From Massilia rubra (GTDB lineage Bacteria; Pseudomonadota; Gammaproteobacteria; Burkholderiales; Burkholderiaceae_D): 64,000 bases of DNA. The notes beneath the pieces are model-generated. The model was not told the origin of the DNA. It saw only the letters and a list, made by a program, of their open reading frames with translations, and did not search any database. Location: assembly GCF_011682065.1 (NCBI RefSeq), contig NZ_VUYU01000009.1, positions 1 to 64,000 of the forward strand. The letters are read 5' to 3'. Shown here one piece after another: positions 16,747 through 25,399 of the stretch (within the stretch, counting starts at the first letter, position 1; each line of letters begins with the position of its first letter). A program made the translations under genes and the position numbers.

Positions 16747-17457
16747 TCAGCGGTCCAGCTCCGGATAATGCCGGAAAATCCCATCTTCATTAAACGCGAT
16801 CCGACGCTTCGACGCGAGGTAGGCGGCAATATTCGGCCGCTGCGCCACCTGGTCGTGCAAAGCCACCAGCCCGGGATAGTCGCCTTCGAGCCGCTTCATC
16901 GCCTTGGGAAACGCATAGCGCAAACCCTCCATCACCTGGAACATCGATAAATCCGCGTACGACAGGCGCGTGCCTACCAAAAAACCGCCGCGGCGCTTGG
17001 GCTGCTGCAGCACACCCTCAAAGTAAGACAGGAACTTGGGTATCCGGTTCCCTACAAAATCGGCGGCGCGTCGTTTCGCTTCCTTTTTCTGGTCTTCGTA
17101 ATACAGCGACACGCCCACGGGATGGTGCGTGTCGTGCGCTTCGTTGACGAGGTCGGCAATCGTCAACTGCAACTGATGGGTCCACAGGCGGCCCGCTTCG
17201 GCCCGTGGCGCAAGACCGTGGCGCGCACCCAGATACAGCAGGATATTCGCCGTCTGCCCGATGGTCAGCGCGCCCGCCTTGAGAAACGGCGGCGCGAACG
17301 CCGGGGTCGCCTGCACGGCAAGCTCGGCCGCGACCTTGTCGGCGCCATTCTTCTGGCGCCCGACGTCCACATACGCCGCGCCCGCCTCCTCCAGCGCCAG
17401 GCGAACGAATTCGCCGCGCCCCTGGATCGTCGGCCAGTAGTAAAGTTCATACGTCAT
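16747..17457 (-). CDS. Glutathione S-transferase, sigma-like
   Basis: A 236-residue GST. The N-terminal thioredoxin-like domain begins YELYYWPTIQGRGEFVRLAL, with the Tyr and RGE layout of sigma-class enzymes, and includes the cis-Pro region TPAFAPPFLKAG and QTANIL. The alpha-helical C-terminal domain follows (LSYADLSMFQVMEGL is the conserved helix-6 N-capping region). It conjugates glutathione to electrophiles or acts in stress defence. Start ATG 17457 has GGGGAGA upstream; the frame extends to 17523. Divergent from the SRPBCC gene. Confidence 0.88.
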   Translation of the reverse strand: MTYELYYWPTIQGRGEFVRLALEEAGAAYVDVGRQKNGADKVAAELAVQATPAFAPPFLKAGALTIGQTANILLYLGARHGLAPRAEAGRLWTHQLQLTIADLVNEAHDTHHPVGVSLYYEDQKKEAKRRAADFVGNRIPKFLSYFEGVLQQPKRRGGFLVGTRLSYADLSMFQVMEGLRYAFPKAMKRLEGDYPGLVALHDQVAQRPNIAAYLASKRRIAFNEDGIFRHYPELDR

Positions 17458-17591
17458 CGCGTCTCCCCTGCATGGATCAGTTGTGCGGCGATTATCGCCG
17501 ATCCGCTTGAACGGGCAACGCACGCCGTGCTAATCTGCCAATGCTGCCGATCCGACAGCGCATGCTCCGACCTATATATAAGGGGAACGCC

Positions 17592-18119
17592 ATGATACGA
17601 AGAATCGCTCTGGTGCTGGTGCTCTTGTTCATCGGCATTCTGGGCATGGCGGCGATGCAGCCGAACACGTTTTCCGTGACCCGCTCGGTGACCATCAAGG
17701 CGCCGCCGGAGAAAATCCTGGGGCTGGTCGGCGACTTCCACCAATGGCAGGGCTGGTCGCCGTGGGAGCGGCTCGACCCAGGCATGCAGCGCGTCCACAG
17801 CGGCGCGCCGAGCGGCAAAGGCGCGCTGTACGCCTGGACCGGCAATGACGACGTCGGCGCCGGCAAAATGGAAATTACCGAACTCACGCCCCCGTCCAGG
17901 GTCGTGATCAAGCTCGATTTCATCAAGCCGTTCGAGGTGTCGAACGTGACCGAATTCACGCTCGTGCCCAAGGACGGGCAAACGCAGGTTAGCTGGACCA
18001 TGTCCGGCCCGATGCCCTTCATCTCGAAAATCATGAGCGTCTTCATGAGCATGGACCGGATCATCGGCAGGGATTTCGAGAAGGGGCTGGCGAACCTGAA
18101 GGCCGCGGCCGAAAAGTAA
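17592..18119 (+). CDS. SRPBCC-fold (polyketide cyclase-like) protein
   Basis: A 175-residue protein with an N-terminal hydrophobic helix (IALVLVLLFIGILGMAAM), probably a membrane anchor, and an SRPBCC/START-like ligand-binding domain starting SVTRSVTIKAPPEKILGLV and containing FHQWQGWSPWERLDP. Members bind hydrophobic ligands or are uncharacterised. The ATG at 17592 has AGGGGA upstream. Not obviously linked to the neighbours. Confidence 0.82.
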   Translation: MIRRIALVLVLLFIGILGMAAMQPNTFSVTRSVTIKAPPEKILGLVGDFHQWQGWSPWERLDPGMQRVHSGAPSGKGALYAWTGNDDVGAGKMEITELTPPSRVVIKLDFIKPFEVSNVTEFTLVPKDGQTQVSWTMSGPMPFISKIMSVFMSMDRIIGRDFEKGLANLKAAAEK

Positions 18120-18205
18120 GCCTGGGTTTTTGGCCCCCTCCCCGCAAGAATCCCGTGCTTGAGCGATAATCCCGCATCATCATCGAGCCAACACGAGGAT
18201 CCATT

Positions 18206-19363
18206 TTGCTTAACTTCGACTTCTACAATCCGACGCAGATCCTGTTCGGCCAGGGCCAGATCGCCGCGATTTCCAAACACATTCCCGCGTCCGCGCGCGT
18301 GCTGCTGGTCTACGGCGGCGGCAGCATCAAACAGAACGGCGTCTACGACGAGGTCATGGCCGCACTGGCCGGCTTTAGCGTCACCGAATTCGCCGGTATC
18401 GAACCGAATCCCAGCTACGAAACGCTGATGCGCGCCATCGCCCAGGTCAAGGCCGAGAAGATCGACTTCCTGCTCGCCGTGGGCGGCGGCTCGGTCATCG
18501 ACGGCACCAAGTTCATCGCCGCCGGCGCCTTGCTCGACGCGGACCCGTGGACCATCCTGGAAAAACGCGGATCGAACATCACCGCCGCCCTGCCGTTCGG
18601 CGCGGTGCTGACCCTGCCCGCCACCGGCTCCGAAATGAACAGCGGCGGCGTTGTCACCCGCAAGTCGACGCACGAGAAGTATTCGTTCATGAGCCGCAAA
18701 TGCTTTCCCGCCTTCGCCGTGCTCGATCCGGGCAAAACGTATTCGCTGCCCACGCGCCAGGTCGGCAACGGCGTGGTGGACGCCTTTGCCCACGTCATGG
18801 AACAGTACATGACCTATCCGGTGGGCGCCAAAGTCCAGGACCGCTTCGCCGAGGGCCTGCTGCTCACGCTGATCGAAGAAGGCCCGCAGGCGCTGGCCAA
18901 TCCGGACGATTACGACGTGCGCGCCAACATCATGTGGACCGCCACCCTGGCCTTGAATGGCCTGATCGGCGCCGGCGTGCCGCAGGACTGGGCCACCCAC
19001 ATGATCGGCCACGAGCTGACCGCGCTGCATAATCTCGATCACGCGCAAACGCTGGCCATCGTCCTGCCAAGCATGCTGCGCGTACGCAAGGAAGCCAAGC
19101 GCGCCAAGCTGCTGCAATTCGCAGAACGCGTGTGGAACCTGTCGGGCGGCGATGAAGACACCCGGATCGAGGCCGCCATCACCCGCACCGAAGAATTCTT
19201 CGAGCAGATGGGCGTCAAAACCCGCCTGGGCGACTACGGCCTGGGCGCAAAGGACATCGACGGCGTGCTGGCGGCGTTAGAGGCGCACCGCATGGTCAAA
19301 CTCGGCGAGCAGCGCGACGTTACGCTCGATGTGAGCCGCAAAGTGCTGGAAATGAGCCTGTAA
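18206..19363 (+). CDS. yqhD: Iron/zinc-type alcohol (aldehyde) dehydrogenase YqhD
   Basis: A 385-residue group-III NADPH-dependent aldehyde reductase. Conserved features: FYNPTQILFG opening, GGGS motifs for the nucleotide (AVGGGSVIDGTKF), and the metal ligands in DAFAHVMEQY (Asp, His) and HMIGHELTALHNLDHAQ (two His). YqhD detoxifies short aldehydes from lipid peroxidation. It starts at TTG (18206) with GAGG seven bases upstream; no in-frame ATG gives the conserved N-terminus. Followed by a perfect 15-bp hairpin at 19375-19413. Confidence 0.93.
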   Translation: MLNFDFYNPTQILFGQGQIAAISKHIPASARVLLVYGGGSIKQNGVYDEVMAALAGFSVTEFAGIEPNPSYETLMRAIAQVKAEKIDFLLAVGGGSVIDGTKFIAAGALLDADPWTILEKRGSNITAALPFGAVLTLPATGSEMNSGGVVTRKSTHEKYSFMSRKCFPAFAVLDPGKTYSLPTRQVGNGVVDAFAHVMEQYMTYPVGAKVQDRFAEGLLLTLIEEGPQALANPDDYDVRANIMWTATLALNGLIGAGVPQDWATHMIGHELTALHNLDHAQTLAIVLPSMLRVRKEAKRAKLLQFAERVWNLSGGDEDTRIEAAITRTEEFFEQMGVKTRLGDYGLGAKDIDGVLAALEAHRMVKLGEQRDVTLDVSRKVLEMSL

Positions 19364-19374
19364 AGCGCACCACG

Positions 19375-19413
19375 CACAGCTGGCGCGGGCCTTCTGCGCC
19401 CGCGCCAGCTGTG
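19375..19413 (+). terminator. Terminator hairpin after yqhD
   Basis: CACAGCTGGCGCGGG (19375-19389) pairs perfectly with CCCGCGCCAGCTGTG (19399-19413), a 15-bp stem with 9-base loop, 11 bases after the stop codon. The trailing ATAAAAT is AT-rich rather than a pure T-run. It separates yqhD transcription from the riboswitch that begins a few bases later. Confidence 0.75.
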
Positions 19414-19425
19414 ATAAAATCGACA

Positions 19426-19506
19426 TTCGCTAGGGGTCCTGGAAGTCATTTTCCGGGTGAGAGATACCCTCCGTACCTGATCTGGATAATGCCAGCGAAG
19501 GAAAGC
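19426..19506 (+). ncRNA. TPP riboswitch (THI element)
   Basis: The conserved thi-box elements are present in order: GCTAGGGGTCC at the start, GGGTGAGAGATACCC (the TGAGA core), then CCGTACCTGATCTGGATAATG (19471-19491) and CCAGCGAAGGAAAG at the end. The outer stem pairs the 5' CGCTAGGG side with the 3' CCAGCG side. It lies about 90 bases upstream of the TonB-dependent receptor. No clear intrinsic terminator follows (19507-19595); a CTCCTTT stretch at 19521-19527 could pair with the riboswitch tail, so control may be at translation. Confidence 0.92.
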
Positions 19507-19595
19507 GCAAAGTAGTTCCCTCCTTTGTTTGCTCCCCCGTTGGCTCCGGCTTTTTAAGCAACGCCCCGCACGCCGGCGCGTAATACGAGCACATT

Positions 19596-21704
19596 ATGTC
19601 ATCGCCAAAATTCAAGCAGTCCGTCATCGCCCTGGCCATCGTCCAGGCGTTCGCCTTTTCCGCACACGCGCAAACCAGTTCGCAATCGATGCCTGAAGTC
19701 GTCGTCAGCGGCGCCAGGCAGATCAGCGCCGACCGCGCCAGCGTAGCCGGCTTTTCCGACACGCCGCTGCTGTACACGCCGGCCACGGTGGTATCCATCG
19801 GCCGCGAGCAGATGCAGGACTACAGCATCCGCAACAGCACCGACGCCATGAAGTTCGACGCCAGCGTGAGCGACTCGTACAACGCGATCGGCTACGCCGA
19901 ACAGTTCTCGATCCGCGGCTTCATGCTCGATAACGGCGCCAGCTACCGCAAGGACGGCATCGCCATCTCGGGCGACACCCAGATCCCGCTCGAGAACAAG
20001 GAGCGCATCGAGATCCTCAAGGGCCTCTCGGGCCTGCAGGCCGGCGTGACCGCGCCGGGCGGCATCGTCAACTACGCGCTCAAGCGCCCGACCGCCGCGC
20101 CCCTGCGCTCGGTCACCGTGGAAGCGCGCGAGCGCGGCACCGTGTACGGCGCGCTCGACCTGGGCGGCCGCTTCGAGGACAAGCGCTTCGGCTACCGGGT
20201 CAACGCCGCCGGCGAGCGCCTGCGTTCCTACGTCAAAGGCGCGGACGGCGAGCGCTCGTTTGTCTCGGGCGCGTTCGATTGGCAGATCTCGCCGCAGGCG
20301 CTGCTGCAGCTCGACATGGACTACCAGAAAAAATCCCAGATCACCGCGCCGGGCTACCAGCTCATTCGCGGCGTTGCGCTGCCCACCAACATCTCGGCCA
20401 AGACGCTGCTCAACAACCAGCCGTGGACCAAGCCGGTCGACACCCGCACCAGCAATATCGGCCTGCGCTTCGAATACCTGATCAACGACGCCTGGCGCAC
20501 CACCGTCAGCGCCAACAAGCACCAATTCAAGCGCGATGACTACACCGCCTTCCCTTACGGCTGCGGCAACGAGGGCGATGGTTTCTATCCTGGTTACTGC
20601 TCGAATGGCGACTACGACGTCTACGATTACCAGAGCGTGGGCGAGCGCAAGTCGCCGCTCGGTGCGCAGGCCCTGTTGCAGGGTAAGTTCGCCACCGGCG
20701 CGATCGGCCACGAGCTGACCTTCGGTGCGACCTATCTGGAACGCAGCGACAAGGCGGGCGCGTATGTGTACGACTACGTCGGCTTCAGCAATATCTACAA
20801 CAACCTGGTGGTGCCGCCGGTTGACGCCAGCCGCGTCACCGGGCCGCTGACCGAGCGCCGCAACGACCATGAACGCGGCTTCGTGGTGCAAGATATCCTG
20901 TCGCTGGGTGCGCAGTTCAAGCTGCACACCGGCTTGCGTTACGTGGGCATCAAGCGCAACGCCACCACCGACACCACCTTCCTGCTGCCGAACGTCGCGC
21001 TGGTGTACAACCCGACGCCCGACTGGACGGTGTACGGCTCGCTGGCGCACGGCATGGAGCATGGTGGCGTGGCGCCCAAGCGCACCGCGAACGAATTCGC
21101 CTCGCTCGATCCAAGCCGCTCGAAGCAGGTGGAGTTCGGCGTCAAGGCCATGGTCAATGATGCGCTCAGCATGTCGGCCTCCTTGTTCAGCATCGTCAAG
21201 GGGCTGGAGTACACCAACGCGGCCAATACCTTTGTTCGCAGCGGCGAGCAAAAGCACAATGGGCTGGAACTGGCTGCGCAGGGCAAGGCTGGCAAGGACC
21301 TGAAATACAGCGTCTCGCTGATGGCGCTCGATACGCAGCAGGAAGGGACCGGCACCGCCTCGCTGGACGGCAAGCGCGTGACCAATGTACCGAAGTTCAA
21401 GACGGCGACGGTGCTGGAGTATGCCGTGCCGGCGGTGGCTGGCCTGAAGGTGAACGGGATGTGGCAATACACTGGCAAGAAGGCGTTCGATATCGAGAAC
21501 AAGACGCTGGTGCCGGGGTACAGCGTGTTCAATCTGGGGGGCGCGTACGCAACGCGCATCGCGGGCGTGTCCACGACGGTGCGTGCGACGGTGGACAACG
21601 TGGCCGACAAGTTTTACTGGCGCGATGTAACGCAGGAACTGGGCGGGTATTTGCTGCCGGGCGCTCCGCGTACGGTGCGGGTGTCGGCGCAGTTTGATTT
21701 TTAA
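19596..21704 (+). CDS. TonB-dependent receptor under TPP riboswitch control
   Basis: A 702-residue outer-membrane receptor. Signal peptide (AIVQAFAFSAHA, cleavage near residue 25), probable TonB box MPEVVVSGAR, plug domain (about 50-160; FSIRGFMLDNGASYRKDGI and RIEILKGLSGLQAG) and a 22-strand barrel ending VSAQFDF. The plug resembles the siderophore-receptor subfamily, but the TPP riboswitch directly upstream argues strongly that it imports thiamin or a thiamin precursor; riboswitch-linked receptors of this kind have been described in comparative genomics (Omr1 type). No strong Shine-Dalgarno precedes the ATG. Confidence 0.88.
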   Translation: MSSPKFKQSVIALAIVQAFAFSAHAQTSSQSMPEVVVSGARQISADRASVAGFSDTPLLYTPATVVSIGREQMQDYSIRNSTDAMKFDASVSDSYNAIGYAEQFSIRGFMLDNGASYRKDGIAISGDTQIPLENKERIEILKGLSGLQAGVTAPGGIVNYALKRPTAAPLRSVTVEARERGTVYGALDLGGRFEDKRFGYRVNAAGERLRSYVKGADGERSFVSGAFDWQISPQALLQLDMDYQKKSQITAPGYQLIRGVALPTNISAKTLLNNQPWTKPVDTRTSNIGLRFEYLINDAWRTTVSANKHQFKRDDYTAFPYGCGNEGDGFYPGYCSNGDYDVYDYQSVGERKSPLGAQALLQGKFATGAIGHELTFGATYLERSDKAGAYVYDYVGFSNIYNNLVVPPVDASRVTGPLTERRNDHERGFVVQDILSLGAQFKLHTGLRYVGIKRNATTDTTFLLPNVALVYNPTPDWTVYGSLAHGMEHGGVAPKRTANEFASLDPSRSKQVEFGVKAMVNDALSMSASLFSIVKGLEYTNAANTFVRSGEQKHNGLELAAQGKAGKDLKYSVSLMALDTQQEGTGTASLDGKRVTNVPKFKTATVLEYAVPAVAGLKVNGMWQYTGKKAFDIENKTLVPGYSVFNLGGAYATRIAGVSTTVRATVDNVADKFYWRDVTQELGGYLLPGAPRTVRVSAQFDF

Positions 21705-21753
21705 GCACCAATCGGCAAACCGTCGCGAGAGATTAGAACACCACTAGACTCAA

Positions 21754-21840
21754 GACCGTCGTTCCCGCGAAGGCGGGAATCCAAGGCATCTTCGCTACGC
21801 AACTATACCTTGGATTCCCGCCTGCGCGGGAACGACGGTC
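21754..21840. repeat. Dispersed inverted repeat (33-bp arms)
   Basis: Arms 21754-21786 and 21808-21840 match as reverse complements at 32 of 33 positions, with a 21-base loop. The arm carries GTCGTTCCCGCG and GGCGGGAATCCAAGG, the widespread proteobacterial intergenic repeat type. It sits between the convergent receptor and kinase genes, followed by TTTTAG on the plus strand, so it probably serves as a bidirectional transcription end. Confidence 0.85.
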
Positions 21841-21846
21841 TTTTAG

Positions 21847-22368
21847 TCAGTGGATAAAAGTAAGCAATCGCACTGCCTGCATCAAGCGCTCTTCCAGGCT
21901 CCCCGTTACCAGCGTATAGCCGATCGCCCGCTCATCGAGCACCTGCAGCACCTGCTCATGAATCGTCTGGCGCACCGCCGCCGATTCACGCTGCAATCCA
22001 TCCGCTTCCCACGGCCCATCCGGCGCCGTCACGAGCGTCATCGCATAGTCATGGCGCCGCTCGAGCACCGACAACTGCGCATCGACCCTGCTCCAGTACC
22101 AGCGGCTGTAAATAGCCGTCATCAGCGGCGTGGTGTCGCAAAACAGGAAGCGCGTCGCTTGCCGCGCCGCCGCGTCTTCGCGCGCCATCTGGGTCAGCGC
22201 GATTTGATACTGATCGTCCTCGCGCGGCACGCGCCCCGTGGTATCGACAAACTCGCGCAGGTACTCCGGCACCCACACCGTGCCGAAGTGCGACGCCAGC
22301 GCCGCAGCCAGGGTCGACTTTCCCGACGATTCGGCGCCCAAAATGGCGACCCGTAAAAACGGCGTCAT
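21847..22368 (-). CDS. NadR-like P-loop kinase (AAA ATPase)
   Basis: A 173-residue nucleotide-binding protein equivalent to the C-terminal kinase domain of NadR. The Walker A motif is GAESSGKST near the N-terminus, followed by PEYLREFVD and a DTTPL segment after the Walker-B-like strand FLFCDTT. In NadR this domain phosphorylates nicotinamide riboside, trapping it after PnuC import. Its start overlaps the PnuC stop (ATGA), so transport and phosphorylation are coupled. Facing a TPP-riboswitch receptor, it could instead phosphorylate thiamin. Confidence 0.85.
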   Translation of the reverse strand: MTPFLRVAILGAESSGKSTLAAALASHFGTVWVPEYLREFVDTTGRVPREDDQYQIALTQMAREDAAARQATRFLFCDTTPLMTAIYSRWYWSRVDAQLSVLERRHDYAMTLVTAPDGPWEADGLQRESAAVRQTIHEQVLQVLDERAIGYTLVTGSLEERLMQAVRLLTFIH

Positions 22369-22961
22369 GGCTTGCCGTCCGCTGCGCGTGCCCAGGCGCG
22401 CCATCCGAACACCGCCATCACCACGAACGCCGCATACAGCACCGCCGTCGCATGCAGGTCCTTGTGGATGTACAGGCCCACATACAGCACATCGACCACA
22501 ATCCACACGATCCAGTTTTCGACTTTCTTGCGCGATAAAAGCAGCTGGCCGAGCAAACTGCCTGCCGTGAGAAAACCATCGATATGCGGCACGTCGGTAT
22601 CGGTGAATTTGCGCAGCGCATAGCCAATCGCCACGAACAGCACCAGCCAGCCGGCGATGCCGCCGATCCAGCCGGCGCGGTTCGAACGCGTGGCCACCAG
22701 CGGCGCATGCTGTTCGCCGCCATACAGCCACTGATACCAGCCCCATACCGACACGGCGATGAACACGCCCTGCAAGCCCATGTCGCCATACAGGCGCGCA
22801 TTGAGGAAGACGATGCCATATACCGCCGACGAGGCGATCGCGAACAGCCACGCCCAGTGCGTCTGGCGAATATTGAGTACAACGGTGATGACCGACAGGA
22901 CCAGCGCCGTCAGTTCGAGCGGTGTGGTGGCCAGGCCAAGCAGGACAAAGGAATCGTTCAT
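22365..22961 (-). CDS. pnuC: PnuC-family vitamin transporter
   Basis: A 198-residue inner-membrane protein with about seven hydrophobic helices. The PnuC signature appears as YGDMGLQGVFIAVSVWGWYQW, and HIDGFLTAGSLLGQLLL, KVENWIVWIVVDVLYV are typical of later helices. PnuC proteins mediate facilitated uptake of nicotinamide riboside; the related PnuT and PnuX carry thiamin and riboflavin. The frame extends to 23132, but the ATG at 22961 starts at the first helix; no good Shine-Dalgarno is visible. No TPP riboswitch precedes it, so its thiamin link rests only on the facing receptor gene. Confidence 0.88.
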   Translation of the reverse strand: MNDSFVLLGLATTPLELTALVLSVITVVLNIRQTHWAWLFAIASSAVYGIVFLNARLYGDMGLQGVFIAVSVWGWYQWLYGGEQHAPLVATRSNRAGWIGGIAGWLVLFVAIGYALRKFTDTDVPHIDGFLTAGSLLGQLLLSRKKVENWIVWIVVDVLYVGLYIHKDLHATAVLYAAFVVMAVFGWRAWARAADGKP

Positions 22962-23047
22962 ACGGAGGGAGTGGCGGAAAGTGGCGCAATTGTAGCGTAT
23001 GCGCCGCTTTCCAAAAGGCGGGGACGGCGTCCCCACCTCGAGCGCGA

Positions 23048-25207
23048 CTATTTGCCTGCTTGTTTGCGCGGGTACTTGATGGTCATTTCCTTGAGCAGGT
23101 TGTCGGCATGGTCGACTTCCTTCATCACCCACAGCATGTAGCGGATGTCCACATGAATGGCGCGCGTGATGTCGCTGTCGAAGTACCAGTCCTTGGTCAC
23201 CGACTCATAGGTCGAATCGAAGTTCAGGCCAACCAATTCTCCGCGCTTGTTCATCACCGCCGAACCCGAATTGCCGCCCGTAGTATCGGCGCTGGACAGG
23301 AAGTTGACCGGCACCGTGTTCAGCACAGGGTCCTTGAACACGCCATAACGCTTAGCCTTGACCGCATCGAGCAGCGGCTTCGGTGCGTTGAACGGCTCGG
23401 CCGCCGTATGCTTCTCGACGATGCCTTCGACCGTCGTGAACGGGCCTTTGACGACGCCATCGCGCGGCGAGTAAGGCGCCACCGTGCCGAAGGTTACGCG
23501 CAGGGTCGAATTGGCGTCGGCGTAGACCGGTTTGCCTTGCGACTTCTTCCACGCGATCACGGCCGACATGTACTGCGGGATGATGCGTTCGAGGTTGCCG
23601 TCGATTTCCTTGCGGCGGTTCTCGAGGGCCATGGTCACGTCATGCAGCTTGACAGCCAGCTTGATGAAGGCGTCGTCCGACTTTGCAAACGCCGCCGCAT
23701 CCTTGCCGATCCAGGCCAGGCGCTTGGCGGTCTCGCCAAGTTCCGATTGTTTGTACAGTGCGCCGATGGCGCCTGGTTCCGGCAGCAGCGCGTCCAGGCC
23801 TTGCGGATGCATCTTTGCGGCCATCTTCTGGTAGCGCTGCAAACCGGCGGCAAAGCGCGCCTCGTCCACGCTGCCTACGTACGATTGCTCAAGGCGGGTC
23901 AGGCGCGCCTTGATGAACGACACGTCGCGTTGCTGGTAGCCGGTCTCGCGCCTGGCATCCGGCTTGGCGCTTTCCAGCGCAAGACGGTACAGCGTGCGCG
24001 CGGTTTTCAGCAGGTCGCTGTTGCCGGCGACGGACCAGGCAAATTCCGGCTCCGACAACGCCATATCGGCGGCGATGGCGGCGTCCAGGTCGGCCAGCAA
24101 GGTCGGCGACACGTCTTTCTGGTTACCCGGCTTGTTGAACCAGGCGCGGAATTCGGCGTCCTGCACGTCCTTGATCGCGGCGATATCCTTGCGCGCAAAG
24201 CCGTCGAGCAGGCCCTGGGTTTTCTTGAGCACGTTGTTGATGCCCTTGACCACGCTGGCGTAGCGCACGTCCTGGGCGGCGTTGCCCTTGGTGGCGGCAG
24301 CGATGACGGCCAGGTCGGCATGCATCTCGGCCACGCGCACAGGGAAGTTGGCGTCGCGCGCGAAGCGGATCTCGGACGGCAGCTTGTAGCGGCTGGTGCG
24401 GCCGGGGTAGCCGGCCAGCAGGATCGGATCGCCGTTCTTCAGGCCTTCGGCCGACACCACCAGGAAGTCTTTCGATTTGTACGGCACATTGTCGGGCGAC
24501 GGATCGGCCGGACGGCCATCCTTGCCGACGTAGGCGCGCAGGAAGGAGTAGTCGCCAGTCTGGCGCGGCCACTCGAAGTTATCGACGTCGCCGCCAAAAT
24601 TGCCGATCATGTCCGACGGCGCGTACACCAGGCGCACATCGCGGATCATCAGCTGGCGGATACGGTAGTACTCAAGGCCGCGGTGAAAGCTCGGCACGGA
24701 GCAGCGGTAAGCCTTGTCGGTCTCGCATTCGGCGGTCAGCGCCTTGATGCGGTTCTGGACTTCTTCATGGCGCTCGAACCCGGACAGGGTCGGCGACAGG
24801 CCCTTGAGCACGCGGTCGGTGACGTTTTCGACTTTTTCGGTCACGTAGACCAGCGTATTCGGGCCGCCCGGCAGTTCGGCGTCGCGCGTCTTGGCGAGAA
24901 AGCCGTTGACGATGTAGTTCTTTTCAGCCGTCGAATTGCGTTGAATCGCGCCGTACGCGCAGTGGTGGTTGGTGACCACCAGTCCATCGCCGGAGACAAA
25001 CGACGCCGAGCAGCCGCCCAGCGACACGATGGCGCTCATGGGGTGCTTGGACAGGTCGGCCAACTTCTCGGCGGGGATGGTGATGCCGATGCGTTTGAGT
25101 TCCGACGACAGTTGCGGAAGCTGGTATGGCTGCCACTGGCCTTCATCGGCATTTGCGGTAGCAAATACGCCAAGCAGGGCGACGGGTAAGGCGATGGATT
25201 TCAACAA
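23048..25207 (-). CDS. S46-family dipeptidyl-peptidase
   Basis: A 719-residue exported serine peptidase of family S46 (DPP7/DPP11 type), which removes dipeptides from oligopeptides in the periplasm. Signal peptide at 1-20 (ANA-D), catalytic His in VTNHHCAYG (81-82), Asp region in NFGGDVDNFEWPR and nucleophile Ser647 in GGNSGSAV, with a helical insertion (about 330-550). The residue that sets specificity (Gly in DPP7, Arg in DPP11, in the DxNWE context) lies in FDSTYES and appears to be Ser, so substrate preference is not predictable. The start is TTG (25207, or the adjacent TTG at 25204); no ATG fits. Confidence 0.92.
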   Translation of the reverse strand: MLKSIALPVALLGVFATANADEGQWQPYQLPQLSSELKRIGITIPAEKLADLSKHPMSAIVSLGGCSASFVSGDGLVVTNHHCAYGAIQRNSTAEKNYIVNGFLAKTRDAELPGGPNTLVYVTEKVENVTDRVLKGLSPTLSGFERHEEVQNRIKALTAECETDKAYRCSVPSFHRGLEYYRIRQLMIRDVRLVYAPSDMIGNFGGDVDNFEWPRQTGDYSFLRAYVGKDGRPADPSPDNVPYKSKDFLVVSAEGLKNGDPILLAGYPGRTSRYKLPSEIRFARDANFPVRVAEMHADLAVIAAATKGNAAQDVRYASVVKGINNVLKKTQGLLDGFARKDIAAIKDVQDAEFRAWFNKPGNQKDVSPTLLADLDAAIAADMALSEPEFAWSVAGNSDLLKTARTLYRLALESAKPDARRETGYQQRDVSFIKARLTRLEQSYVGSVDEARFAAGLQRYQKMAAKMHPQGLDALLPEPGAIGALYKQSELGETAKRLAWIGKDAAAFAKSDDAFIKLAVKLHDVTMALENRRKEIDGNLERIIPQYMSAVIAWKKSQGKPVYADANSTLRVTFGTVAPYSPRDGVVKGPFTTVEGIVEKHTAAEPFNAPKPLLDAVKAKRYGVFKDPVLNTVPVNFLSSADTTGGNSGSAVMNKRGELVGLNFDSTYESVTKDWYFDSDITRAIHVDIRYMLWVMKEVDHADNLLKEMTIKYPRKQAGK

Positions 25208-25399
25208 GATATACCCCAGAAGATAAAAGCAAGCGGGGAGTATATCGCCGATGCATAGCGCTGCAAAATGATTTTGTCGGACCGTATTGACGGTTTGAGC
25301 GCGGGCGCGCAGATCGCTGCATGACGGGCAAGGGCCGGTGGTACAGCCAAAAGACCTGCGCTACAATCAACTGTTAACAAATAATCACAACATCGCTCC

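Noticed and set aside
17573-17580. TATATATA as a promoter -10 for the SRPBCC gene
   Set aside because: It lies only about 12 bases from the start codon and overlaps the ribosome-site region, too close to leave a normal leader.
19507-19595. Search for an intrinsic terminator in the TPP riboswitch expression platform
   Set aside because: Only TTTTTAAG at 19550-19557 is seen, with no convincing GC hairpin before it; translation control is equally likely, so no terminator is called.
22962-23047. Possible second TPP riboswitch upstream of pnuC
   Set aside because: No TGAGA or ACCTGAT core is present on the minus strand in this region.
22922-25189. 755-codon frame on the plus strand opposite the S46 peptidase
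   Set aside because: Shadow of the peptidase gene; biased composition and no homology.
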